From positions 108,193 through 172,192 of the forward strand of contig CAILCG010000022.1 of the NCBI GenBank assembly GCA_903832665.1: a DNA stretch of 64,000 nt, given 5' to 3'. A model generated the notes under the pieces. That model worked only from the letters and a program-made list of their open reading frames with translations. It did no database searches and was not told where the DNA came from. This stretch comes from an uncultured Methanomicrobiales archaeon (GTDB lineage: Archaea; Halobacteriota; Methanomicrobia; Methanomicrobiales; Methanospirillaceae). This document shows, one piece after another, positions 18,784-25,909 of the stretch; the stretch's first letter is position 1; every line of letters begins with the position of its first letter. Position numbers and translations under genes: made by a program.

Positions 18784-19167
18784 ATGAGATACTCTATGAA
18801 ACCTTCTCAACCTGCAGAGGCAACAAATTCCTGCTCCCGCTGTGGCGAATGCTGCCGCTGGCTTCCCATTGTTCTCGTCTGGCAGTGCAAGCCCCACCAG
18901 CTGCATTATCTCCGCGAGCGGGGGCTTAAGGAAGAAGGCGGCTATTTCCTTGCCGATACACCATGCCAGCACCTGCGCGAAGAAGATCCCGACGGCAGCG
19001 GAATAAAAAAATGGGGTTGTGGGATCTACGAGACCCGGCCGGCTACCTGCCGGGACTTCTGCGGAAAAGCCCTGAGCGGCGGTAAGCGGTATTATGTTCC
19101 TGAAGCATGCTCGATGTCAGGCGGAAAGAGTGGCGAATCATCAGGGAAACTCACTCCATCCACTTAA
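18784..19167 (+). CDS. YkgJ-type cysteine cluster protein
   Basis: A 127-residue protein with CSRCGECCRWLPI near residue 18, the CxxCxxCC pattern of the YkgJ/UPF0153 family, and later cysteines in TPCQHL, WGCGIYETRPATCRDFC and EACSM. These should bind zinc or an iron-sulphur cluster; the biochemical role of the family is not established. A later start at 18796 (MKPSQP) is possible. It sits between two other cysteine-rich redox genes and is about 80 bases from the flavoprotein, so it could share its transcript. Confidence 0.8.
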   Translation: MRYSMKPSQPAEATNSCSRCGECCRWLPIVLVWQCKPHQLHYLRERGLKEEGGYFLADTPCQHLREEDPDGSGIKKWGCGIYETRPATCRDFCGKALSGGKRYYVPEACSMSGGKSGESSGKLTPST

Positions 19168-19323
19168 AAAAGGAATAACCGGGACATCCGCAGGACAGAT
19201 CCCTGTCATCCGGTCCCTTTGCCCGTTTTTCCGGAACGTAATAATCCGATTATTTTACTACAAAAAAATCTAAAGAAATGCGCAGCCGGGTCTTCCCGGC
19301 CCGGTTATACCGGCATGTTCGTT

Positions 19324-19881
19324 TCAATGTTCCATTGGGGCAGCAAAGTAGATGTTCTGCCCGGAAGCTTTGAGGGGAATACCGTACACCATGCTGCACC
19401 CTTTGATGATCCCCAGTTGCATTGCCGCAACTCCGGCGGAATACATGATTCGGTTGTCCACATTGTGGATGCTCGCGGTTTTGACCGCCGAGCCGACCGC
19501 AATCCCAAGGTCGGTGACCTTGAAGATGCAGTTAGGGCCCTTGTAATCCGTTTTATTGGCTTTTGCTGCGACACCGGCTTTTGTCATCTCCTTGCAGCTG
19601 GCAAATCCGCATCCCCCGCAGTTCAGGCCAAGGGCCTTCTCACCTGCAACGCCGATGAGGATCGTGGCATCGCTGATTTTGACCTGCTGGCCGTTGACCC
19701 GGAAGAAGTCCATGCCGGTCTCGGCAGCGATCTTGATCATCTTTTCGCCGATCTTCTCCTGCTCTTTGCCAGTGACGATCTCAATAATGATCGAATCAAG
19801 TCCAACGGCTTTCGGTGCGGTCCTGGCTGCCAGGGCCATGAGCCCGGCAACGGTTTTTACTGCCTCAGTTTCTGCAGACAT
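19324..19881 (-). CDS. DUF2148 ferredoxin-like protein
   Basis: A 185-residue protein with four conserved cysteines, three in NCGGCGFASCKEM and one in GPNCIFK, the arrangement of the DUF2148 family, which is expected to bind one [4Fe-4S] cluster. Glycine/alanine-rich segments (LGIAVGSAVKTASIHNVDNR) follow. Members are common in methanogens and anaerobic bacteria; function is not established. It is transcribed alone. The promoter region is 19882-19940, and a T-rich tract follows the stop on its own strand. Confidence 0.8.
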   Translation of the reverse strand: MSAETEAVKTVAGLMALAARTAPKAVGLDSIIIEIVTGKEQEKIGEKMIKIAAETGMDFFRVNGQQVKISDATILIGVAGEKALGLNCGGCGFASCKEMTKAGVAAKANKTDYKGPNCIFKVTDLGIAVGSAVKTASIHNVDNRIMYSAGVAAMQLGIIKGCSMVYGIPLKASGQNIYFAAPMEH

Positions 19882-20047
19882 AGTGGGTAATTGGGATTGC
19901 CCCTATAAAAAACGAGAGTTATAGGATAGTAATCATCTTACCTTTGCGGGCCACAATGCTCGCTTGGCCTGCTATCCTTCCGGTGCTGATCTGTGTCGTT
20001 GGTGATTTTTTTAGGCATTCGTCAGGTATACGCCCGGCTTGTCGGTA

Positions 20048-20434
20048 TCAGAACATGGTATTGTTGTTGACCGGTTTTTCCGGAACATCCTGCAGCACGT
20101 CCCAGTGCTCGACGATCTTATCCTTCTCGATCCTGAAAATATCCATGACCGCAATCCCCCGGTCTCCCGGGTGCCGGACCAGGTGGCTATGAACCACTAC
20201 GAGATTTCCTTCTGCGATAAATCTCCTGAAATCGAAATGGAGTTCGGGAAAGGCCCCGGTAAATCCCCGCACGAATGCGATGAATGCTTCACCCCCGTCG
20301 GCCGCGCCGGGATTATGCTGCCGGTAATAGGGCCCCAGGTGTTTCTTTACGGCTTCTTCGGGTTTCTTCAGGTTCATGGACAGATTGTAAAAATCCTGAA
20401 CCATTTCCTTGTTCGCTTCCTTCTGGTCTCTCAT
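20048..20434 (-). CDS. SnoaL-like polyketide-cyclase family protein
   Basis: The start is taken at the methionine of MRDQKEANKEMVQDF (20434), preceded by GGTGG; the open frame continues upstream without family character. The 128 residues show FIAFVRGFTGAFPELHFDF, VVVHSHLVRHPGDRGIAVMDIFRI and KIVEHWDVLQDVP, which together mark the SnoaL-like/NTF2 superfamily. The conserved His and Asp of this ending line the cavity in SnoaL. The ligand is unknown. It is divergent from the MFS transporter at 20639, with which it shares an intergenic region of about 200 bases. Confidence 0.8.
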   Translation of the reverse strand: MRDQKEANKEMVQDFYNLSMNLKKPEEAVKKHLGPYYRQHNPGAADGGEAFIAFVRGFTGAFPELHFDFRRFIAEGNLVVVHSHLVRHPGDRGIAVMDIFRIEKDKIVEHWDVLQDVPEKPVNNNTMF

Positions 20435-20638
20435 GGAATTTTCCACCGGATACGCTATGATAGACCGTACATATATAATACGTGGCATATTGACAAGGGA
20501 GGCTGGTGGGGAGCCTGAGCGCACCCGACAAAATCAGGTGACCTGTCCGGTGCCGGGCGAGCATGGTATCGCCAGGTGTTTTGGTGGCAGTGTCTTCCGG
20601 TTACCCGAGTTGGATCCCAGGAACCGTTTTTTCTTTAA

Positions 20639-22150
20639 ATGATTCGGAATGCTAATCCCTGTGAAGAGTCCAAACTCACAAAGATGGTATCCTTTCCCGG
20701 GGCTGTAAAACCTGATACGAGCAATCCGGAACTGAAGTCTCCTGATGATCTCTCCTTAAATTCGCCTCCCGTTTTTTCCGGGACCGAGAAAGGAATCGTT
20801 CTTCTCATTGCAGTTCTCGCGGGATTCCTGACCCCGTTTGACGGTGCAGCGGTCAATATTGCGCTCCCCACGATCGCCTCCGAGTTCCATATGGATGTCA
20901 TCGCCCTCTCGTGGATTGCGACGGCATACCTCCTTGCGGCGGCGCTCTTCCTTGTCCCGTTCGGGAAGATCGCAGATATCTATGGGAGAAAAAAGATCTT
21001 TCTTTACGGGATCGGTATCTTTGCTGCCGCATCTCTGGCTATGACCATGGTCCCGTCCACGAACATGATGGTCATCCTCCGGGTAGTCCAGGGCCTCGGG
21101 AGTGGGATGATCTTCGGGACCACGGTAGCAATTCTCAGTTCGGTCTTCCCCCCCGGGGAACGGGGAAAAGCGCTTGGGATCTATATTACTTCGGTATACT
21201 TCGGCCTTTCGCTGGGTCCGTTCCTCGGCGGCGTCCTGACCCAGTACTTTGGCTGGCGGAGCATCTTTTTTGTGAATGTGTCCCTGGGGATCATCTGTAT
21301 CCTCCTGGTTACCTGGAAACTGAAAGGCGACTGGGCTGACTGCAGGGGGGAGCGCTTCGACCTGACCGGATCGGTAATCTACGGCATCGCAATTGTCGCC
21401 GTCATGTACGGTCTCTCGGTCGCAACAGAGGGCGCGGGATACACCCTCCTGTTGGTGGGAGTGGTGGCAGGGATCCTCTTCGTACTCTACGAACAGAGAA
21501 CTGCGTTTCCGGTCCTCGACATGAAACTGTTCACCGGGAACCGGGCATTTGCCTTCTCCAATATTGCGGCCCTGATCAACTACAGCGCCACGTTTGCTGT
21601 TACCTTCCTGTTGAGCCTCGATCTCCAGTTCACGAAAGGTTTCACCCCGGAACATGCTGGGATTATTCTGATCGTGCAGCCGGCGATGCAGGCCATTGTC
21701 TCCCCGATTGCCGGAAAACTCTCGGATCGCATTGAACCCGCCATTGTTGCATCGGCCGGCATGGCCCTTACCGCAGCAGGCCTGATTCTCCTGATATTCT
21801 TTACCGAAACGAGCTCCCTGTGGTATCTCATCGTTTGCCTGGTTGTGCTGGGAGTTGGGTTCGGTCTCTTCTCATCACCGAACACGAATGCGATCATGAG
21901 TTCTGTGGAAAAACGGAATTACGGGGTTGCATCAGGAATGGTTGGAACAATGCGTCTCTTAGGGCAGATGTTATCAATGGGTATCGCGATGCTGCTCTTT
22001 GCAATCATGATCGGCCCGGTCGAAATAACCCCCGCGTATTACCCGCAGTTCCAGGCAAGCCTGCATATCGGGCTCATCCTCTTTGCCATCTCCTGTGTTG
22101 TGGGTGTCTTCTTTTCGCTCGTCAGGGGCAGGGTAAGCGAGACACCCTGA
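20639..22150 (+). CDS. MFS drug-exporter-type transporter (DHA2, 14 helices)
   Basis: The 503 residues have about 14 predicted membrane helices after a 50-residue soluble N-terminus. Motif A is GKIADIYGRKK, the antiporter motif C appears as LSLGPFLGGVLTQYFGW, and LDMKLFTGNRAFAFSN is typical of the EmrB/QacA group. Such proteins export drugs or metabolites using a cation gradient. Several starts are possible (20639 or 20684). It faces away from the SnoaL-like gene and is followed by the tandem repeats at 22165. Confidence 0.9.
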   Translation: MIRNANPCEESKLTKMVSFPGAVKPDTSNPELKSPDDLSLNSPPVFSGTEKGIVLLIAVLAGFLTPFDGAAVNIALPTIASEFHMDVIALSWIATAYLLAAALFLVPFGKIADIYGRKKIFLYGIGIFAAASLAMTMVPSTNMMVILRVVQGLGSGMIFGTTVAILSSVFPPGERGKALGIYITSVYFGLSLGPFLGGVLTQYFGWRSIFFVNVSLGIICILLVTWKLKGDWADCRGERFDLTGSVIYGIAIVAVMYGLSVATEGAGYTLLLVGVVAGILFVLYEQRTAFPVLDMKLFTGNRAFAFSNIAALINYSATFAVTFLLSLDLQFTKGFTPEHAGIILIVQPAMQAIVSPIAGKLSDRIEPAIVASAGMALTAAGLILLIFFTETSSLWYLIVCLVVLGVGFGLFSSPNTNAIMSSVEKRNYGVASGMVGTMRLLGQMLSMGIAMLLFAIMIGPVEITPAYYPQFQASLHIGLILFAISCVVGVFFSLVRGRVSETP

Positions 22151-22164
22151 CCTGCCACCCCAGG

Positions 22165-22582
22165 GAGGCAGGGGGGAGGTACCCTGTTCAAAAAGTGAGA
22201 GAGGGTATACCCACCTACCCACCCCCTCTTGCCCGGGACAGGGTACCACCCCCCCCCTTTGCTACACGTACCCGGCCACGGTTTCCGATGGAGTCACGAG
22301 GCAGAGCCTTTCGTACTGACCGGAACCCTGAGGGGGGTACCCCCCCACTCAAAAGCACGAGAGGGGGATACCTGAGTACCCTACCCCCCCTCCGGGTGCA
22401 AGTACCCTGCCACCGCTTCGCATAGTGTCACGTCGGAGATGGTCTTTTGCTGATGGTCGTCCGGAAGGGGATATACCCCTCTCTTCCGTACGAGTGGGGA
22501 GTACCCCCTCCCCCTCTCCAAAATATGAGGGGGGGATACCTGAGTACCCTACCCCCCCTCCAATAAAAGACAGGGTACCCCC
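22165..22582. repeat. Degenerate GC-rich tandem repeat, period about 165 bp
   Basis: Nearly three copies of a unit of about 160-168 bases. The sharpest element, GGATACCTGAGTACCCTACC flanked by G and C runs, is identical over about 31 bases at 22363-22393 and 22531-22561, with a diverged copy near 22201. The intervening segments also match in part (GTCACG, CCGGAA). The units contain GGGGGTACCCCCC-type palindromes. A related copy occurs at 53264-53330. The block separates the GC-rich MFS gene from the AT-rich GHKL island. Frames crossing it look non-coding. Confidence 0.75.
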
Positions 22583-22665
22583 CCAAGAAAAATGGTTCCA
22601 TTTGGGCAGTCAAAACAAGGGAGATTGTTCGAACTGAGAATTTTTGTTAAAATTATGAAATTTTT

Positions 22666-23595
22666 TTAATCACTATCGAGATCTTTGAGTGTTCTGAAAG
22701 ATAGGATAAGGGTTTTCGCTACCCGTTCAAGTTCCAGGTCTTTTTGCTCTTTAGTAGTGAAAATATTTCCATCGTTCTTTTGCGATGATTGAGTTTCATT
22801 GAAGGTTGTTTCATATTCTGTTTTTTCTGATTCGTACTGGAGATACAAATGGTAAGCTAAATATGCAATATATTTATTTTCAACATTGTTCAGATGGTTT
22901 TGCGAATAAGCCAAACCTCTACGTCTTTTGCGCTCCTCATCTAAATATTTTGAATCCAAATTAACGTAAATTTGAAGAATATCGTTTTTTGTTTCTTGAT
23001 CTTTTTTTAGTTCATAAATTCCGATATTAAATTCGTTCCAATCGAATGTTGGCCAGTCCCTCTTGCGTAAGGGAATAATTTTGAAATTAGGTCTTGAAGC
23101 TTCAATTAGCCCCCCACGCGAATCATCATCTTTTTGCTGATGAACGATGATTTCACATTCTTTCTCGTCAGATAGAATCGTACCATTTGAAAGTATCAGC
23201 GATACCTTCAGATCGAATATATCGCCTTCTTTTGCATCCACATCCGGTTTAAGCGTTATCTGAATTCGTCCACTTGCGGGTCCTAATTTTCGAATTAGCT
23301 TGACCTTTTTATTGCCAATACTAGGGAGAAATATTGCACTATTTCCTGGTCGTGTCAATATATCATCAGGTCCATCAAATCCAATTGGGATTGTGTTATT
23401 TTTGCCAATCATCAATTTAATTGGGGAATTTCTTAGAATAGTAAGATTTGTTGGAGGATCAACTGGGAGATATTTAAAAGGTGGAATTATAACATATTTT
23501 CGTTCATCCTCTTTATCGAGAGGTAGATTATCTACACTGAAAATAAATTTTATCGTTTTTAAGTTATGTTCTGTTGCGTCATCTCTACAATACAC
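22666..23595 (-). CDS. C-terminal part of the GHKL ATPase (beta-sandwich plus helical tail), after an in-frame TAA
   Basis: The frame is the same as that of the GHKL ATPase and stays open through 23655, directly after its TAA (23656-23658); a GTG at 23595 is the only conventional start. It begins TVYCRDDATEH and contains a module starting DPPTNLTILRNSPIKLMIG and ending near GPDDILTR. This repeats the module DPPTIFKIKANNPIEFIK to GPDALFSR at the end of the upstream part. A charged helical tail (KYIAYLAYHLYLQYESEK) ends the protein. The repeat and uninterrupted frame indicate one original protein of about 899 codons. Codon use is AT-rich. Confidence 0.65.
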   Translation of the reverse strand: MYCRDDATEHNLKTIKFIFSVDNLPLDKEDERKYVIIPPFKYLPVDPPTNLTILRNSPIKLMIGKNNTIPIGFDGPDDILTRPGNSAIFLPSIGNKKVKLIRKLGPASGRIQITLKPDVDAKEGDIFDLKVSLILSNGTILSDEKECEIIVHQQKDDDSRGGLIEASRPNFKIIPLRKRDWPTFDWNEFNIGIYELKKDQETKNDILQIYVNLDSKYLDEERKRRRGLAYSQNHLNNVENKYIAYLAYHLYLQYESEKTEYETTFNETQSSQKNDGNIFTTKEQKDLELERVAKTLILSFRTLKDLDSD

Positions 23596-23655
23596 TGTAA
23601 TTGGCAGTCGGCCATCTTTGAACCTCTGATACTCAATTGATACGTCTATTCCTGA

Positions 23656-25365
23656 TTATGTAGGCAAAACACATTTGATTACCCCTCTGTTTTTTACACG
23701 ACTAAAGAGTGCGTCAGGACCGTTTATTTCAAGATGAAACGTCTTATTTTCGTTTTTTATAAATTCAATGGGGTTATTGGCCTTTATTTTAAAAATTGTT
23801 GGTGGATCTTGTGGTGCATATTCATTGGTTTTCCCTGTGCCTACAGAGTGTTGTTTTTGTTGAAGTCCACCTACCCCAACATTTTGACCTACGTCAATTA
23901 ACTGCTCTAAGAGTTTATTAACCGCTTTTATACTATCATCGTCTTCTGTTCTAATTACTCCGAGTTTTTCTTCCCACTCCCTCAATCTTTCATCTTCAGT
24001 GAAACATTCGATCAGTTTTTTTTCAAGCAGCTCAATTTCAGGCCCCTCTTTAACAAGATCCATTCTTGTTGAAGTGAAAATTTTACCTTTCACTTCACGA
24101 GGTAATTGATCTAGAACAACTTGGACAAACAGACAATCACTTACCCGAGGTAAACGGCATTTCTTTGCAATAATTCTTTTTTCAAATGTACCGTGCCTCT
24201 GTCCATTGAGTGTGGCAATTATTGTATTCTGTGAATTTTCTCTCTCTAAATGGTTTTTAAGGGGTCTCTCTCCCGGGTTGTCGTCTCTATGAAGAAGCCA
24301 ATATCTAACTACAAGTTTACCTCCATTCGGCCATTCTTCTTCGGCTTGATTCTTATATGCAACGTCTTCCGCTGTTTCAAGAGTTGATCGATCTCCGAAC
24401 ATATTCCTTACGAACGGCGGTTTCGATCTTTGATCGATTAACCTGAATGGCAGTACAGGATCAAAAAGATAATTCCTAAAAAGGCGATAACCAAGCCCTC
24501 TGGATAGATTTTCCCACTCTTTTGCATTGTATTTTATATGTGCGATTCGAGTCCCTTGTTCAAATTCATTATTTTCCACGGGAATTTGGGGTGTCGATCC
24601 GTCCGCTAAACACAAATATAAGTATACTGGCGGTTGAACGATCTCGACCGTCTTACCCGCTTTAAAATCATATACAGAAAATCCCTCTTCCCGTTTTACG
24701 ATTGTCCAGCCTATTTTGTCTAGCTTTCCACCTAATGTCTTTGGATCTCTTCTTGAAATTATCACTGAATACTTACAATAACGATATGATGATGAGCCTC
24801 CATGACCGTATGTTCCGTGAAGGTGAGGAAAACTAAACTTGTTGCTTCTACCAAGACTCATAAGAGCTCGATCAAAATCATCAGGTCTTTGCCCAATACC
24901 GTGATCTTGAATGACTATTGTTGGATTTTTTGGATCTCCTGATGATAATAATACTACTGTAACTATGCCTTCTGCCATTTTTGTTCTATCAGCATCTTTC
25001 ATTGCTGCGCCGTATATAGCTGTGTCCCCTCCAGGAATATTGAACCACTGGTTTGTAGCCTCTCTCGGAGAAAATGGCAAATCTTTTTGAGCGATAGGGT
25101 AACCGTTATTTTTTTGATATTCCATATCTTGAATTACCGCATCGAAACCATTGGTAATCCTTTCAATAATTGGAGCGATTGTAACTGATGTTGTGTGAAT
25201 ATTTGCTGCATTACTGACGCTGTCATTCAGCAAACGCCATACAAATTTGTGATTACCTGGAGCTTCGCTAACACCCGCAATATCAATGGAATTAATAAAA
25301 TTTTCAACCTCTTGCTCGGTATTAAGCGAAATTAACTCTGTTATCTTGAAAATATCATTTGGCAT
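23656..25365 (-). CDS. GHKL (Hsp90/MORC-like) ATPase of unknown function
   Basis: 569 residues with a full GHKL nucleotide site: N-box ERITNGFDAVIQ (about 69-80), G1 box IQDHGIGQRPDDF, and lid GTYGHGGSSSYRYC. A second domain with HIKYNAKEWENLSRGLGYRL and LNGQRHGTFEKR resembles the S5-like transducer of Hsp90, MORC and MutL proteins. After about 520 comes a beta-sandwich module cut off by TAA. There is no histidine-kinase phospho-acceptor. It is preceded nine bases upstream by the small gene at 25375 and has the RBS GGAGGG. The AT-rich base composition contrasts with both flanks and suggests transfer. A defence role is conceivable but only inferred. Confidence 0.75.
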   Translation of the reverse strand: MPNDIFKITELISLNTEQEVENFINSIDIAGVSEAPGNHKFVWRLLNDSVSNAANIHTTSVTIAPIIERITNGFDAVIQDMEYQKNNGYPIAQKDLPFSPREATNQWFNIPGGDTAIYGAAMKDADRTKMAEGIVTVVLLSSGDPKNPTIVIQDHGIGQRPDDFDRALMSLGRSNKFSFPHLHGTYGHGGSSSYRYCKYSVIISRRDPKTLGGKLDKIGWTIVKREEGFSVYDFKAGKTVEIVQPPVYLYLCLADGSTPQIPVENNEFEQGTRIAHIKYNAKEWENLSRGLGYRLFRNYLFDPVLPFRLIDQRSKPPFVRNMFGDRSTLETAEDVAYKNQAEEEWPNGGKLVVRYWLLHRDDNPGERPLKNHLERENSQNTIIATLNGQRHGTFEKRIIAKKCRLPRVSDCLFVQVVLDQLPREVKGKIFTSTRMDLVKEGPEIELLEKKLIECFTEDERLREWEEKLGVIRTEDDDSIKAVNKLLEQLIDVGQNVGVGGLQQKQHSVGTGKTNEYAPQDPPTIFKIKANNPIEFIKNENKTFHLEINGPDALFSRVKNRGVIKCVLPT

Positions 25366-25374
25366 ATGTCCCTC

Positions 25375-25600
25375 CTAATCAAACTCAATAGTATCTTTCG
25401 AAGGTTTACTAAACAGAAACCGGGTTCTTTTAAGCTCTTTATCTATTGCAGAAAAGATCATATTGATGTCTTTTTCATTGTACTCATAGAGTGCGTTATT
25501 AGAGCAATGACCAAGAACCCTAATTTTTTCAAGCACTTTTTGAGTTCGGATTTTAGCTAGGCGCTTGAAACGATCGCGTTTTGTCTCATTTTCTATTCAT
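25375..25600 (-). CDS. Small helical protein preceding the GHKL ATPase
   Basis: An open frame of 73 codons ends nine bases before the GHKL ATPase start. It reads RLAKIRTQKVLEKIRVLGHC, then LYEYNEKDINMIFSAIDKEL, a helical, charged pattern I associate with a recurring family of short unannotated proteins. No ATG, GTG or TTG is in frame. The ATG at 25600 (MNRK...) enters this frame if the four-base homopolymer at 25589-25592 is one longer. The two genes would then form a two-gene operon with RBS GGAGGG between. Function unknown. Confidence 0.55.
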
Positions 25601-25754
25601 TTCTTAACCATATTTCTATTGTTATTTTTACAGTATAATTAATTTATCGTAAATCTATTGTCATTAGGTTATTTTTGTTAACTAATGGTAATAAAGTCCT
25701 ATCGAGAATGTAGTGGTTGGCGGCCTCGGCGGTGATCCTTAATCTATCGCCACA

Positions 25755-25834
25755 AGAACACGAGTTAATGTTCTGTAGATGTTCCCTATAGTACAAAACA
25801 TGTCCATGATACTCTAGATCTGCCCGGGAACATC
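25755..25834. promoter_or_regulatory. GAACA/TGTTC inverted repeats upstream of the glycogen phosphorylase gene
   Basis: Two inverted repeats share the same half-sites: AGAACA/TGTTCT at 25755-25760 and 25769-25774, and GATGTTCCC/GGGAACATC at 25778-25786 and 25826-25834. They lie 75-155 bases upstream of the phosphorylase and between it and the leftward GHKL operon. AT-rich, TATA-like stretches (tatagtac, ttatagta) are interspersed. They could be operator sites for a regulator of the glycogen cluster. The rest of 25601-25909 holds no gene I can support. Confidence 0.35.
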
Positions 25835-25909
25835 GATCCATTATAGTATACAAAATGAGAATCCCGCATACTACTTTATACGATGTCTCCAATCCTACCA
25901 TGAGGCATT

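Noticed and set aside
21820..22425. Plus-strand frame running from the transporter into the tandem repeats
   Set aside because: Its C-terminal part is translated repeat with Pro/Gly/Arg strings; no start signal or homology pattern.
22165..22582. CRISPR array
   Set aside because: Units are about 165 bp, the intervening segments are related to each other, and no cas genes are near. No other array-like pattern was seen in the window.
23656..23658. Pyrrolysine readthrough of the GHKL gene
   Set aside because: The codon is TAA, whereas pyrrolysine uses TAG.
25644..25901. An 85-codon minus-strand frame in the glycogen promoter region
   Set aside because: No ribosome binding site and no recognisable fold; it overlaps the inverted repeats and is probably chance.
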